Positions 36,856 to 47,676 of a stretch of DNA of 64,000 nt are shown one piece after another. The position numbers and the translations under genes are program-made. Under the pieces are notes generated by a model that saw only the letters and a list, made by a program, of their open reading frames with translations, was not told the DNA's origin and ran no database searches. The DNA is from Campylobacter fetus subsp. testudinum 03-427 (GTDB lineage Bacteria > Campylobacterota > Campylobacteria > Campylobacterales > Campylobacteraceae): the NCBI GenBank assembly GCA_000495505.1, contig CP006833.1:1116001-1180000 (forward strand). Reading direction: 5' to 3'. The first letter of the stretch is position 1. Each line of letters opens with the position of its first letter.

Positions 36856-37751
36856 TTTATACTCCAAAAATAAATTGTATTATCATAACTAGCACTTATT
36901 AAAGTATCTTTCCAAAATAACAAATAATTTATCTGTTCTTTATCATAATCAATATGTTGTATCTCCTTACCATCAGCAGAAAATATCTCTATACCGTCTT
37001 CTGTATAATAAGCACCAAACTCATTACTCAAACCGACTCTAAAAACGTGCTTGTTATCGGTTTTAAATATATGAGATTTTGTTCCATCAAAATAATAAGC
37101 CAAATTTTCAGCAGATCCAGCTACAAATTTATCTCCTACAGCTCCAACGCTATATAAAATATCTTTTTGTATAGGTAACTCTTTAACCACTTTTTTAGTT
37201 TTTGTATCAAAATAATATACGACTCCGCCCTCGCTAACAGATACAAGTAGTGATTTATCTGCTAAATAAACGCTATCCGCAATCCAAGATGAGTAGCTAA
37301 GTTTTGCTTCTAAAGTAAGTTTTTTAGAATTCAAATCAAGATAATAAATTTCGCTGCTAAGACTAACCAATAAAAGCAAATTTTCATTTATAAAAAATAG
37401 TTGCTTCATTCCTTCTTCCACATCAAATGAAGTAAGCTTTCCATCAAAAACGCCAACTCTTTTTAGCTTATTATCCGTTTCATATATAAAAGCGGTTTTA
37501 TTTTTAAAATTATCTATACTACTAATTCTAGAACCGATATTTTCTTGAGTTATGGTTGAAATTTTTGGTAGTTCTAGTAGCTTTACTAAACTTTTATCTT
37601 CTAAATTATAATCATATAGTTCTCCGCTATCGAGTCCTATAAAAAGCGTATTTTGATCTAGTTTAAGTCCTACGACATTTGCATCTAAATCCAGCTTTGA
37701 ATCAGCAAACAAAACTACAAAAAAGCTAAATAACACTACAAAAAATTTCAT
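36852..37751 (-). CDS. napL: NapL, periplasmic propeller protein of nitrate reduction
   Basis: A 299-residue exported protein. MKFFVVLFSFFVVLFADS is the signal peptide; the rest is a beta-propeller of short repeats (LKLDQNTLFIGLDSGELYDY, ENLLLLVSLSSEIYYLDLNS, SLLVSVSEGGVVYYFDTKT, DTLISASYDNTIYFWSIK). This is the NapL type known from epsilonproteobacterial nap operons, whose exact function in NapA maturation or stability is unsettled. ATG at 37751 overlaps the napF stop (ATGA) and follows AAAGGA. Confidence 0.82.
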   Translation of the reverse strand: MKFFVVLFSFFVVLFADSKLDLDANVVGLKLDQNTLFIGLDSGELYDYNLEDKSLVKLLELPKISTITQENIGSRISSIDNFKNKTAFIYETDNKLKRVGVFDGKLTSFDVEEGMKQLFFINENLLLLVSLSSEIYYLDLNSKKLTLEAKLSYSSWIADSVYLADKSLLVSVSEGGVVYYFDTKTKKVVKELPIQKDILYSVGAVGDKFVAGSAENLAYYFDGTKSHIFKTDNKHVFRVGLSNEFGAYYTEDGIEIFSADGKEIQHIDYDKEQINYLLFWKDTLISASYDNTIYFWSIK

Positions 37752-38218
37752 AAACAATCCTTTGAATTCATCGAAATCGCACTCTTAAAACAGCTGCTTA
37801 TACATTCACCGCAGTTGGTACATTTGTCGTTGATAGTAGGGCGCAACATACCAAAAAAATCAATAGCCCTAAATCCGCAAACATCTTGACAACTTGAGCA
37901 AATCACACCATTCCAAGCTATACATAAATTAACATTAATCACAGTATTAGCATGAATAAACGCGCCATTTTCTAAATTTAAAACCTCATTTGGACACTCT
38001 ATAGCACACTTTTCACAAAAATTACAACCTATATCTGAAGCGTCAAATTTTACAACACCATCTTCTAAACTCAATAATTCTCGTTCGCACACAAGCGTAC
38101 ATTTTCCATCGCATTCGTTGCAATCAAATTTGCCGCCAAAATATGGCGGCGGTATTGTATCGGATCTCTTTTGACCCAAGATTTTACTAAATATTATCCT
38201 TTTAGAAAGGTCGGGCAT
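37748..38218 (-). CDS. napF: NapF ferredoxin-type iron-sulfur protein
   Basis: A 156-residue cytoplasmic protein with three or four Cys clusters: CNECDGKCTLVCERE, CNFCEKCAIECP, CSSCQDVCG and CTNCGECISSC near the C-terminus, as in NapF 4Fe-4S proteins. NapF interacts with NapA in the cytoplasm and may help load or mature its cofactors. C. jejuni lacks napF in its nap operon by my recollection, while several other epsilonproteobacteria have it in this place. Four bases after napB; overlaps napL. Confidence 0.85.
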   Translation of the reverse strand: MPDLSKRIIFSKILGQKRSDTIPPPYFGGKFDCNECDGKCTLVCERELLSLEDGVVKFDASDIGCNFCEKCAIECPNEVLNLENGAFIHANTVINVNLCIAWNGVICSSCQDVCGFRAIDFFGMLRPTINDKCTNCGECISSCFKSAISMNSKDCL

Positions 38219-38222
38219 TATT

Positions 38223-38756
38223 TTAGATACCTTGATTTAAAATATCTAGTAGGTTTGAACTTTCATTGCTATCTTTATATCTAAAGTCAGCTTTGAAATT
38301 GTTTTTCTTAAGAGGTTTAACGTCTGCTTGAGGAACGTGACATTGAGTACAGTTAAATCTCTCATCGCTAACTTGTCCATTTAGATCTTTTCCTGTTCTT
38401 AGATCCACAAGGTGACTTTTAGGAGCAGGAATGGTTCCGGCGTCTTTTGCTACTTCTGGAACGTGACAGCTAAGGCAGCTATTTGAATCCTTAACGATAG
38501 GAACTAAACCTTCTAAACTATGCGGAATAAGTGGCGGTGCATTTTCAAAACTTCTATCAAATGTTTTATTAGTTCCTGGGGCATCTCCTAACCACTTTAT
38601 ATCAGGATTCGCAACGTTATTTTCATCGTTTAAATCAACGTTTCTAAGACCTATTTCAGTATCAGAAACAGGACCTTTATTTTTATCAGCAGGATTAGCC
38701 AAACTACAAGCGCTTATAAATAATCCTGCAGCTAAACAAAGTATAATAGTTTTCAT
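38223..38756 (-). CDS. napB: NapB, diheme cytochrome c subunit of periplasmic nitrate reductase
   Basis: A 177-residue periplasmic cytochrome with two heme-binding motifs, CLSCH (about 96-100) and CTQCH (about 136-140). It passes electrons to NapA. The N-terminal signal contains LFISAC at residues 12-17, which fits a lipobox; if cleaved by signal peptidase II the protein would be membrane anchored, unlike the usual soluble NapB. It overlaps napH by four bases. Confidence 0.93.
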   Translation of the reverse strand: MKTIILCLAAGLFISACSLANPADKNKGPVSDTEIGLRNVDLNDENNVANPDIKWLGDAPGTNKTFDRSFENAPPLIPHSLEGLVPIVKDSNSCLSCHVPEVAKDAGTIPAPKSHLVDLRTGKDLNGQVSDERFNCTQCHVPQADVKPLKKNNFKADFRYKDSNESSNLLDILNQGI

Positions 38757-39538
38757 TTATTATCTCCAAATTTTAATATACTAAAATTGATCGCATCATC
38801 ATTACAAGCTTCAATACACTTGCCGCAGCTTATACATTCACTACCGATGATACCATCTTTTACTCCAACTAAATCCAAAACTCTCTCTTCGGGGCAAACC
38901 GCTTTACATTTGTAGCATTTGCTGCATTTATTTAAGTCGTATTTAACGCGAATCAGACTAAATTTACTGATAATCGCATAAAACGCTCCGAGCGGACAGA
39001 TGTGAGAGCAAATAAGCCTTTTGCCTACAAAAGTCTCGATCATAACGATGATAACAGCCACGCTAATCGCACTATAACTTAGATAAAATAGACTTCTGTT
39101 AAATGCATTAACAAAGCTCAAGCTTTCAAAAGCTGCTATACCGAAAATCAAACTAAATATAAGGCTTAAAGCAAGTAAATAATATCTTAAATTTTGACTT
39201 ACGTTTAAGATATTTTTACCTATTTTTAATTTTGTTCTTAAAAAAGCCCCGAAATCCGTAAGGACATTTACAGGACAAACCCAACCGCAAAATACACGAG
39301 GAGCAATGAGTGCATAAAAAATAAAAACAATCACAGCTCCAGTAATTGCTACTGAAGATACACTAAAACTAGCTAAAGCTATTTGCAATATAGCAAAAGG
39401 ATCGCTTAAATTTATGGTATCAAACAGCGTTGAGCTACTTAAGTTTCCCTGTAAAATCTTAATTCCAAAGATATTACCGGCAATAAAAAGCAAGATAATG
39501 CTAAGCTGAACTAATCTTCTTAAAATAGTAAATTTCAT
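38753..39538 (-). CDS. napH: NapH, quinol dehydrogenase membrane subunit
   Basis: A 261-residue inner-membrane iron-sulfur protein with about four helices, the two CxxxCP loops (FCGWVCPVN, ICSHICPLG) and two 4Fe-4S sites (CSKCYKCKAVCP, CISCGKCIEACN). NapH takes electrons from menaquinol and passes them with NapG toward NapB/NapA, which replaces the NapC route in this operon. Overlaps napG and napB by four bases each. Confidence 0.93.
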   Translation of the reverse strand: MKFTILRRLVQLSIILLFIAGNIFGIKILQGNLSSSTLFDTINLSDPFAILQIALASFSVSSVAITGAVIVFIFYALIAPRVFCGWVCPVNVLTDFGAFLRTKLKIGKNILNVSQNLRYYLLALSLIFSLIFGIAAFESLSFVNAFNRSLFYLSYSAISVAVIIVMIETFVGKRLICSHICPLGAFYAIISKFSLIRVKYDLNKCSKCYKCKAVCPEERVLDLVGVKDGIIGSECISCGKCIEACNDDAINFSILKFGDNK

Positions 39539-40287
39539 AGCTCATCTCCATTTAGGTATTTTAGACTTTTTTTGCCATCTAGCTTTATTTTAGTATCGTT
39601 ATCTTTGATCCTATTTTCATCGCCTTGTTCCCAGCCTTTTACGTAATTATCGTTCATTTCGCCTTTTAACATTTCTCTAGGAACAACTGTGATAGAAGCC
39701 TTTTTAGTTATACAAGACTGCTCACATTTACCACATCCCGTACATACGTCCGTATCTACTATAGGAAGAAGTAGTGCGTGTTTTCCTGTTCTTTCATTGT
39801 GCTTATATTCAAGTTTTAAAGCTTTATCTATAAGCGGACAATTTCTATAACAAGCATCACATCTAAGACCAAAATAAGCTATACAAGCTTTATCATCTAC
39901 AACCGCCATACCCATTCTAGCTTTATTTATATCAAGTTTTCCATCACTACTAACAGCTTCTACATCCAAAGCTCCAGTAGGGCATTTAACTGCACACGGG
40001 ATATCGGTACACATAAAGCAAGGAATTTCACGCGGCTTAAAAAATGGCGTTCCTAGTCCGATCCCACCGTCTCTAAACTGTGCTAATTTCAGCGTATTAA
40101 ATGGACACGCCTCCACGCACAATCCACAACGAATACAGCGAGCCAAAAAATCATTTTCGTCTCTCGCTGCTGGCGGACGGAGTTTGAGCGTAGGCTCCGC
40201 GTTAGCGAATTCGCCATAAGCGAATCCACCTGCAGCCAAAAGACCTACTAAGCTAAAACCTTGTTTTATTGCTTCTCTTCTTTGCAT
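39535..40287 (-). CDS. napG: NapG, periplasmic ferredoxin-type subunit
   Basis: A 250-residue exported protein carrying four 4Fe-4S motifs (CIRCGLCVEACP, CFMCTDIPCAVKCP, CDACYRNCP, CTGCGKCEQSC). The N-terminus MQRREAIKQGFSLVGLLA is a twin-arginine signal, so it needs the Tat system. It works with NapH as the quinol dehydrogenase. I chose ATG 40287, two bases after the napA stop, which keeps the twin arginines near the N-terminus; a longer reading back into napA is unlikely. Confidence 0.92.
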   Translation of the reverse strand: MQRREAIKQGFSLVGLLAAGGFAYGEFANAEPTLKLRPPAARDENDFLARCIRCGLCVEACPFNTLKLAQFRDGGIGLGTPFFKPREIPCFMCTDIPCAVKCPTGALDVEAVSSDGKLDINKARMGMAVVDDKACIAYFGLRCDACYRNCPLIDKALKLEYKHNERTGKHALLLPIVDTDVCTGCGKCEQSCITKKASITVVPREMLKGEMNDNYVKGWEQGDENRIKDNDTKIKLDGKKSLKYLNGDEL

Positions 40288-40288
40288 A

Positions 40289-43066
40289 TTAAGCCTTATA
40301 AACCTTAACTGCACATTTTTTGAAGTCAGTTTGTTTTGAGAGTGGATCTGTCGCATCCAAACAGACCTTGTTTATAAATACGTTTTCATCAAACCATGGA
40401 ACATAGATAAGTCCTTTGGCTGGTTTATTTCTACCACGGAAATCTACCCTAGCTTTTACTTTGCCACGGCGGCTTTCTATCCATACGATATCGTTTTGAG
40501 CTACGCCTAGTTTATTTCCGTCTGTTTCATTCATAAAGCAAAGCGCTTCAGGAACGGCACGATAAAGCTCAGGAACACGCATAGTCATAGTACCACTATG
40601 CCAGTGCTCTAGAACACGACCTGTACATAACCATAGCGGATACTCTTTACTTGGCATCTCTGGTGGATCCATGTAAGGGCGGAAGAATATCTTAGCTCTG
40701 CTCTTAAGTGCTTCTTTCTCTTTTGAAGTAGCTTTGGCTAAATCTCCAGTTACTAAAGCTCCGTTTTTATTTCCATAGAATGAGAAATCTCCATTTGGAT
40801 TATCTTTTTTAGCATATACGTCATATTTTGTATTGAATCTCCAAAGAGTCTCTTTACCATCAACAACTGGCCATCTAAGACCTCTAACTTTATGATAAGT
40901 ATCAAAGTCGGCTAGATCATGTCCGTGTCCTAGACCAAACTCACGGTATTCTTCCCAAAGATATTTTTGAACAAAGAATCCATAACCTTTAAATACATTT
41001 CCGTCTGATCCGACAACATTTCTACTATCACCAAACACCTCTGTATTATCATATCCAGCCATAATTTTATCATCGCTACTAAATTTAATAGCTTTTTTGT
41101 TGGCAAACAGAACTTCAAAAAGAGTATTTTCAGGTGTATATCCCATAGCAACTGCTTTATCTATCACATTTGGTAAAGTAAGTTTGTCATCTACTTTTAA
41201 TTCACCCCAAAAATCTTTTATCTTAAAGCGTTTTGCAAATTCCATATACTGCCAAGTATCGCTCATAGCGCTACCTACTGGTAAAACTTGTTGTCTCCAG
41301 TGCTGAGTTCTTCTTTCTGCGTTACCGTAAGCTCCCCATTTTTCATATATCATAGCAGTCGGAAGTATAAGATCTCCAACTTTAGCTGAAATTCCAGGAT
41401 ACGGATCACTTACTACTATAAAGTTGTCCATCTCGCGCGCCGCTTTTATCCAGTGGTTTGCATTTGCTGAGTTTTGCCATGGGTTATTTACATGCACCCA
41501 TACAAATTTAACTTTACCATCTTCAAGATCTCTCATAATTTTCATATATGGAGCGCCCGGTTTTGGATTTATAGTTCCTGCTGGAATTTGCCAAATTTTT
41601 TCAGTAACTTCTCTATGTTTGGGATTTGCAACAACCATATCTGCTGGAAGTCTATGTGAAAATGTACCGACTTCTCTAGCTGTACCACAAGCGCTTGGTT
41701 GTCCTGTTAATGAAAATGCCCCACTACCTGGTTTTGCTTGTTTGCCAAGCAAGAAATGCACCATATAGCTTTGTTCATTTACCCAAACACCTCTTGTGTG
41801 TTGGTTCATACCCATTGTCCAAAAACTTACGACTTTACGATTTTTTTCTATGTAAAGATCAGCTAATGCTTTTAATTTTTTCTTAAATTCTTCTAAATCT
41901 TCGTCTGGATCACCTTTTGCAAGTTTTGCTACGAAATCCAAAGTATAAGGAGCTAAAGCCTTTTTAAAATCTTCATATTGAATTATCCAATGGCTATCTG
42001 GAGCACCTGTATTTTTATTTTCTAACGTATCTCCAGCTTTCATTCCTAAATAAGCAAGAGTAACGCCTTCATTTTCACTTAATACTGTTGATTTTTCTTT
42101 TGCAGCAGTATCAAGCTCACTTGGAAGGTATTTTGGATGCTTTATATTTGCACGCATACCATAACCGATATCAACCGGTCCTGTTGTAAATACACAGTTT
42201 GCTTTTACAAATTCTTCATCTATAGCTTCTGGGTGATTATAAACGATCTCTCTAGCTATATAGTTCCATATAGCAAGGTCTGTATGTGGAGTAAATATAA
42301 TCTCGATATCGGCTATATTTGAAGTTCTAGTTGAATAAGTAGATAAATTTACTACTTTTACTTTATCACTATTTTGAAGTTTTCTATCACTAACTCTTGA
42401 CCAAAGTATCGGGTGCATTTCTGCCATATTTGCGCCCCAAGTTACGATAGTATCTGTAAGCTCGATATCATCATAACAGCCAGCAGGTTCGTCTATACCA
42501 AATGTTTGCATAAAACCAACAACAGCACTAGCCATACAGTGACGTGCATTTGGATCTATATTATGACTTCTAAAACCACCTTTGATTAGTTTAGAAATAG
42601 CGTAACCTTCTTGTATAGTATATTGACCACTACCAAATACGCCTATACCAGTAGGTCCAAGCTCTGCGTAAGTTTTGCGGAATTGTTTTTCCATCTCATC
42701 AAACGCTCTTTTCCAGCTAACTTCTTGGAATTTGCCTTTTTTATCAAATTCACCATTTGCATTAACCCTAAGAAGAGGTTTTGTTATACGGTCTTCACCA
42801 TACATAATTTTTGCATTAAAGTAACCTTTGATGCAGTTAAGTCCTCTATTTACAGGAGCTAGAGGATCACCTTTGATTGCTACGATTTTACCGTTTTTTG
42901 TAGCCACCATGATACCACAGCCTGTACCACAGAATCTACAAGCAGATTTATCCCAGCGCCAACCATCTTGACTCTCAGCAGCGCTTAGTGAGCTTGGCAC
43001 TGCTATTCCAGCAGCTGAGCAAGCAGCAGCTGCAGCTGAGCTTTTTATAAATTCCCGTCTATCCAT
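40289..43066 (-). CDS. napA: NapA, catalytic subunit of periplasmic nitrate reductase
   Basis: A 925-residue molybdopterin oxidoreductase. Twin-arginine signal [20 protein letters not shown]; 4Fe-4S site [20 protein letters not shown] continuing to NCIKG (about 42-80); the Mo-ligand Cys in [12 protein letters not shown] (about 174-185). It reduces nitrate to nitrite in the periplasm, using two Mo-MGD cofactors. Length is typical of the epsilonproteobacterial form. First gene of napA-G-H-B-F-L-D; AAAGG lies upstream of the ATG. Confidence 0.97.
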   Translation of the reverse strand: MDRREFIKSSAAAAACSAAGIAVPSSLSAAESQDGWRWDKSACRFCGTGCGIMVATKNGKIVAIKGDPLAPVNRGLNCIKGYFNAKIMYGEDRITKPLLRVNANGEFDKKGKFQEVSWKRAFDEMEKQFRKTYAELGPTGIGVFGSGQYTIQEGYAISKLIKGGFRSHNIDPNARHCMASAVVGFMQTFGIDEPAGCYDDIELTDTIVTWGANMAEMHPILWSRVSDRKLQNSDKVKVVNLSTYSTRTSNIADIEIIFTPHTDLAIWNYIAREIVYNHPEAIDEEFVKANCVFTTGPVDIGYGMRANIKHPKYLPSELDTAAKEKSTVLSENEGVTLAYLGMKAGDTLENKNTGAPDSHWIIQYEDFKKALAPYTLDFVAKLAKGDPDEDLEEFKKKLKALADLYIEKNRKVVSFWTMGMNQHTRGVWVNEQSYMVHFLLGKQAKPGSGAFSLTGQPSACGTAREVGTFSHRLPADMVVANPKHREVTEKIWQIPAGTINPKPGAPYMKIMRDLEDGKVKFVWVHVNNPWQNSANANHWIKAAREMDNFIVVSDPYPGISAKVGDLILPTAMIYEKWGAYGNAERRTQHWRQQVLPVGSAMSDTWQYMEFAKRFKIKDFWGELKVDDKLTLPNVIDKAVAMGYTPENTLFEVLFANKKAIKFSSDDKIMAGYDNTEVFGDSRNVVGSDGNVFKGYGFFVQKYLWEEYREFGLGHGHDLADFDTYHKVRGLRWPVVDGKETLWRFNTKYDVYAKKDNPNGDFSFYGNKNGALVTGDLAKATSKEKEALKSRAKIFFRPYMDPPEMPSKEYPLWLCTGRVLEHWHSGTMTMRVPELYRAVPEALCFMNETDGNKLGVAQNDIVWIESRRGKVKARVDFRGRNKPAKGLIYVPWFDENVFINKVCLDATDPLSKQTDFKKCAVKVYKA

Positions 43067-43465
43067 ATCGTCACACCTTTCTTGCTCTAATATTGCAAAA
43101 TATCGTGAATGTATTATATTTAAAATTTATTGCTTTATAATAAAATTTCCAACAATTTTTAAATATATATATTTATAATTTTATATAATTTAAGAGATAT
43201 TTAATCCTTTAATAACCAAGTTAAAAATCAGCAGATACGGTATTTATGTGATAAAAGTTAGTTAGTGTATTTTTTTATACTTTAAATTTAAAAAATCTAT
43301 CTTAATACCGGCTATCAAAACAAAATAATAAAATTAAAAAAATATATAACGCTATTATAGCATACTTCAAGCAAATTTAATTAAAAATTTTAAAAAAGAT
43401 TTTTATATTTCAGTAATGAATTAAGAAGTAATTTATAATTAAAAATTTAATAAGCCAATGGCTTA
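43067..43465. other. 399-base gene-free gap between nap and PEB1 operons
   Basis: Very AT-rich sequence without a credible open reading frame. The right end holds the terminator of the transporter operon (43447-43469); the left end holds the putative nap promoter. CGGTATT (43238-43244) and AATACCG (43304-43310) form a weak inverted pair. I see no tRNA fold and no clear NssR- or Fur-type operator. A small RNA cannot be excluded. Confidence 0.6.
43113..43118 (-). promoter_or_regulatory. Putative -10 box for the nap operon
   Basis: TATAAT on the minus strand inside AAATATAATAC, 47 bases before the napA ATG, implying a leader of about 40 bases. Confidence 0.42.
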
Positions 43466-43469
43466 TTAA
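43447..43469 (-). terminator. Terminator of the PEB1-type transporter operon
   Basis: A perfect 10-bp stem (TTAATAAGCC with GGCTTATTAA, 3-base loop) overlapping the last permease stop codon and followed by ATTTTT on the minus strand. Confidence 0.7.
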
Positions 43470-44128
43470 TAAGTAGTTCTAGTATTATAATATCTAACTA
43501 TAGTAGATAGGCTAAAACAGACTATAAAGTACATAGCCGCAACCAAACCGATAACTGCTAGTATGTGGCTAAATTCTTTTAAACTAGCTAGTATAAGTTT
43601 GCTTTGATTTGTTAGCTCATAAACTCCTAGTCCAGCCATAAAAGATGTGTCTTTTACCGTAGTTATTACTTGAGATAATATAGCAGGAGTTACCTTTTTA
43701 ATTGTTTGAGGAAAAATTATCTTATAAAGAGTATAAAAAAAGCCAAATCCTTGCGACGCAGCTGCTTCAAACTGACCTTTAGGAATGGAGTTTAGCCCTC
43801 CTCTTATGATCTCGGACATAACAGAAGACGTATATAAAAATAGTCCGATAGTACCCAAAACAGCGTAACTAAATCCTTGTAAAAACGGAAAAATAGTAGG
43901 CAACACAAAACATCCAGCATACATCCATAAAAGAAGCGGAGTGTTTCTATAAATTTCTACATACGTTCCTGCTATACTTCTTATAAATTTATTCCCGTAA
44001 TTTCTCATAACAGCCAAAATAGAACCAAAAATAATACTCCCAACAGCAGCAAAAAACGCCATAATCAGCGTAAGACTCAGTCCGTATAATAGGTTTTTTA
44101 AATTTATATAGTTTAGAACTGCTTCCAT
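43466..44128 (-). CDS. Amino acid ABC transporter permease (PEB1 system, second)
   Basis: A 220-residue inner-membrane permease of the His/Glu/Gln family (HisM/GlnP type) with about five helices and the EAA loop SIPKGQFEAAASQGFGFFYT, which contacts the ATPase. It forms a heterodimer with the permease encoded just upstream and imports acidic amino acids when the binding protein is PEB1-like. A 50-base stretch covering the EAA loop is almost identical in DNA to the same stretch in the other permease. One-base overlap with its neighbour. Confidence 0.88.
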   Translation of the reverse strand: MEAVLNYINLKNLLYGLSLTLIMAFFAAVGSIIFGSILAVMRNYGNKFIRSIAGTYVEIYRNTPLLLWMYAGCFVLPTIFPFLQGFSYAVLGTIGLFLYTSSVMSEIIRGGLNSIPKGQFEAAASQGFGFFYTLYKIIFPQTIKKVTPAILSQVITTVKDTSFMAGLGVYELTNQSKLILASLKEFSHILAVIGLVAAMYFIVCFSLSTIVRYYNTRTTY

Positions 44129-44819
44129 TATTTACTCCTTGTCAAATGTGCATTTTTAAGCTTTTCTTCATAATTTCTAGCCCACATGGCAAGTGGAAAA
44201 CACATTATAAAATACAAAATTCCAGCAACGCTATAAGAAGTTGCGTAATTCAGACTATTACTTGCGTAAGAATCACTCATATACATAAGTTCCGCACCTG
44301 CTATTATAAGAAGTACAGAGCTATTTTTTATCAAATTTACCGCTTGATTCGTAGCTGGAGGCAATATGACTTTTATAGATTGAGGTAGTATTATGTACAT
44401 CATCTGCTCTATATAACTAAATCCTTGCGACGCAGCTGCTTCAAACTGACCTTTGGGAATGGAGTTTATACCACTTCTTACTACTTCACTCATATAAGCA
44501 CCGTGATAAGCGCCTATGCCTAAAACTCCTATGGTAAATACGTTTAAATTTATACCCATAGGAGGCAAAGCAAAATACAAGAAAAACAGTTGAATGACAA
44601 GCGGAGTATTTTGAAATATTTCAACGTATATTCGTGAAAAATAGCGCAAAATAGCTATTTTTCCAGTAGCCATCATACCGCTTACCACTCCTATAACGCC
44701 GGCCAAAATCAGTGCTAAAACGCTTACTCCTAAAGTAAAGCCAAGCCCACTAACAAACATCTGCCAGTGAGCTAACGTATCTTCCCATTTCCATAAGGCA
44801 AATGGACTTAGGCTATCCA

Positions 44820-44820
<1 letters not shown>
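44128..44820 (-). CDS. Amino acid ABC transporter permease (PEB1 system, first)
   Basis: A 230-residue permease of the same HisM/GlnP family as its downstream neighbour. Helices alternate with GVSGMMATGKIAILRYFSRI and the EAA loop SIPKGQFEAAASQGFSYIEQ (about 137-156). NTPLVIQLFFLYFALPP (about 90-106) is the family signature before the loop. Start and stop each overlap the neighbouring gene by one base, consistent with balanced synthesis of the heterodimer. Substrate inferred from the PEB1-like binding protein upstream. Confidence 0.88.
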
Positions 44821-45629
<809 letters not shown>

Positions 45630-46358
45630 TTAGTGTTTTAATATCTTACTTAAAAATATCTCCGTCCTCTTGTTTTTTGGATTGTTAAAAAACTCGTTAG
45701 GTGCCGCTTCTTCTAAGATAGTTCCATTTTCCATAAATATAACTCTATCGGCAACTTGCTTTGCAAAACCCATTTCGTGAGTGACAACGACCATTGTTGT
45801 GGATTTCTCTCCTGATATCTTTATCATCACGTCTAAAACTTCTTGGATAGTCTCAGGATCTAAAGCAGAAGTTGGTTCATCAAACAAAATAATCTTTTTT
45901 TGAGTACAAAGACTTCTAGCTATCGCAACTCTTTGCTGCTGACCTCCACTTAAAGTCGATGGATAAACATCTGCTTTATTTTCTAAACCGACTATTTTTA
46001 AGTATTTATAGGCTATCTCGTTTGCCTCTTCTTTGCTTTTTTTGCGAAGTTTTATCGGCGCTAAAGTTAAATTTTGCAAAACAGTCATATGCGGATAAAG
46101 ATTAAAATGTTGAAATACCATAGCCACATTTTGTCTGCAAATTTCAAGTTTGGTTTTTTTGTTTAACTCTTTTGAATCTACGATTACTCTACCACTAGTG
46201 ATCTCTTCTAGTCCATTTATACAGCGTATAGCAGTTGATTTTCCGCTTCCGCTTGGACCTATGATAACTAGTTTTTCACCCTCTTTTACTGTTAAATTTA
46301 TATCTTTTAATGCCTGAAAGTTGCCAAAATACTTATTCACATTTTCTAGTTGAATCAA
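45630..46358 (-). CDS. pebC: ABC transporter ATP-binding protein PebC
   Basis: A 242-residue ATPase of the polar amino acid uptake family. Walker [10 protein letters not shown] (about 35-43), signature [15 protein letters not shown] (about 136-150), Walker [14 protein letters not shown], and the H loop in [10 protein letters not shown]. The closest remembered relative is C. jejuni PebC. I chose TTG 46358 because GGAG lies six bases upstream, giving [12 protein letters not shown]; a farther TTG at 46370 overlaps that ribosome site. First gene of the transporter operon. Confidence 0.93.
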   Translation of the reverse strand: MIQLENVNKYFGNFQALKDINLTVKEGEKLVIIGPSGSGKSTAIRCINGLEEITSGRVIVDSKELNKKTKLEICRQNVAMVFQHFNLYPHMTVLQNLTLAPIKLRKKSKEEANEIAYKYLKIVGLENKADVYPSTLSGGQQQRVAIARSLCTQKKIILFDEPTSALDPETIQEVLDVMIKISGEKSTTMVVVTHEMGFAKQVADRVIFMENGTILEEAAPNEFFNNPKNKRTEIFLSKILKH

Positions 46359-46386
46359 TTTTAACTCCAATAATTTTTATGTAACG

Positions 46387-46392
46387 ACTATA
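46387..46392 (-). promoter_or_regulatory. Putative -10 box for the PEB1-type operon
   Basis: TGATATAGT on the minus strand, an extended -10 about 29 bases before the pebC TTG start. Confidence 0.4.
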
Positions 46393-46534
46393 TCACATGA
46401 ATATTAATGATATTATATTTGTTTAATATTTTATTAAAATAATTAAATCAATGTTTCTTATAGTAACAACTTATAAAAAAAGATTACATTTGGTAGCAGA
46501 ATTTAAAAAATATAATTGAAATTTATAATAATTC

Positions 46535-46561
46535 GGAGCTTTTTAAATTTATAAAAGCTCC
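46535..46561 (-). terminator. Hairpin downstream of ychF
   Basis: A 9-bp stem (GGAGCTTTT with AAAAGCTCC, 9-base loop) 12 bases after the ychF stop. The following sequence is AT-rich rather than a clean T tract, so efficiency is uncertain. Confidence 0.5.
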
Positions 46562-46572
46562 ATAATAGCTAA

Positions 46573-47676
46573 TTAGACATTAAACCTAAAATGCATCACA
46601 TCGCCGTCATTTACGACGTAATCTTTGCCTTCTAAACGCATTTTTCCAGCTTCTTTTGCCTTAGTCTCGCCTCCGCTTGCTATAAAATCATCATAGCTTA
46701 TCACTTCAGCTCTTATAAATCCACGCTCAAAATCATTATGTATAACGCTTGCGGCTTTTGGCGCTTTCCAGCCTTTATGTATAGTCCAAGCACGAACTTC
46801 GACAACTCCAGCGGTGAAATAACTTATCAAATTTAGCTTAGAAAAAGCCGTTTTTATGATACTCTCAAGTCCGCTCTCGCAAGCCCCTAAACTCTCTAGC
46901 ATTTCAGCTGCTTCACTATCATCTAGTCCGATAAGCTCTTCTTCTATCTTTGCACAAAGCTTTATAACTTCATGGTTTGAACGCGCTGCATAGTCTCTTA
47001 CTTGTTTTACATACTCATTATCTTCTGCGATAAAATCTTCACTAACATTTGCTCCATAAATCACTTCTTTAGCAGAAAGAAGCCTTAGTTCTTTATTTAA
47101 ATTTTGAAAAATATCACTATCAAACTCATCAAAACTACTAGCACTGTTTCCGTTATTTAGATGTTCTAAAAGAGTGTTAGCACACTCTAACATCTCTTTT
47201 GCGCCTTTTGCATTTGCTTTTACTTCTTTTGTGAGTTTATCTATCTTTTTACTAAGCTGTTCAATATCTGCTAAGATAAGCTCCATCTCGATTATACCGA
47301 TATCACGGATAGGATCTACGCTATTTTCAACGTGAGTAACATTTGAGTCATCAAAACATCTAACCATATGAAGTATGACTTCGGTTTCTCTGATGTTTGA
47401 GAGAAACTTATTACCAAGTCCTTCACCTTTACTAGCGCCTTTTACTAGTCCTGCGATATCTACGAATTCGATAGTTGAGTGTTGAATTTTATTTGGATTT
47501 ACTATTTTTGCAAGCTCATTCAAACGCTTATCAGGAACTGGAACTATAGCTTTATTTGGCTCGATAGTACAAAACGGATAGTTTGCAGATTCTGCGTTGC
47601 TAGCTTTTGTTAGAGCATTGAAAGTCGTTGATTTTCCGACATTTGGAAGTCCTACTATACCTACTGCTAAACCCAT
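46573..47676 (-). CDS. ychF: Ribosome-binding ATPase YchF
   Basis: A 367-residue Obg-family P-loop protein that prefers ATP. GLPNVGKSTTFNALT (G1, about 8-22), FVDIAGLVKGASKGEGLG (G3), and the C-terminal TGS domain with FTAGVVEVRAWTIHKGWKAP and LEGKDYVVNDGDVMHFRFNV. It interacts with ribosomes and stress responses. Normal length. The ATG overlaps the pepA stop by one base. Confidence 0.96.
   Translation of the reverse strand: MGLAVGIVGLPNVGKSTTFNALTKASNAESANYPFCTIEPNKAIVPVPDKRLNELAKIVNPNKIQHSTIEFVDIAGLVKGASKGEGLGNKFLSNIRETEVILHMVRCFDDSNVTHVENSVDPIRDIGIIEMELILADIEQLSKKIDKLTKEVKANAKGAKEMLECANTLLEHLNNGNSASSFDEFDSDIFQNLNKELRLLSAKEVIYGANVSEDFIAEDNEYVKQVRDYAARSNHEVIKLCAKIEEELIGLDDSEAAEMLESLGACESGLESIIKTAFSKLNLISYFTAGVVEVRAWTIHKGWKAPKAASVIHNDFERGFIRAEVISYDDFIASGGETKAKEAGKMRLEGKDYVVNDGDVMHFRFNV

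Noticed and set aside
41097-42862. Several open frames on the plus strand opposite napA
   Set aside because: They are antisense to a strongly supported NapA coding region and have no recognisable domains or start signals.
43745-44468. The 50-base direct repeat as an insertion-sequence trace
   Set aside because: Both copies are in the same place within homologous permease genes and encode the EAA loop; there is no transposase or terminal inverted repeat.
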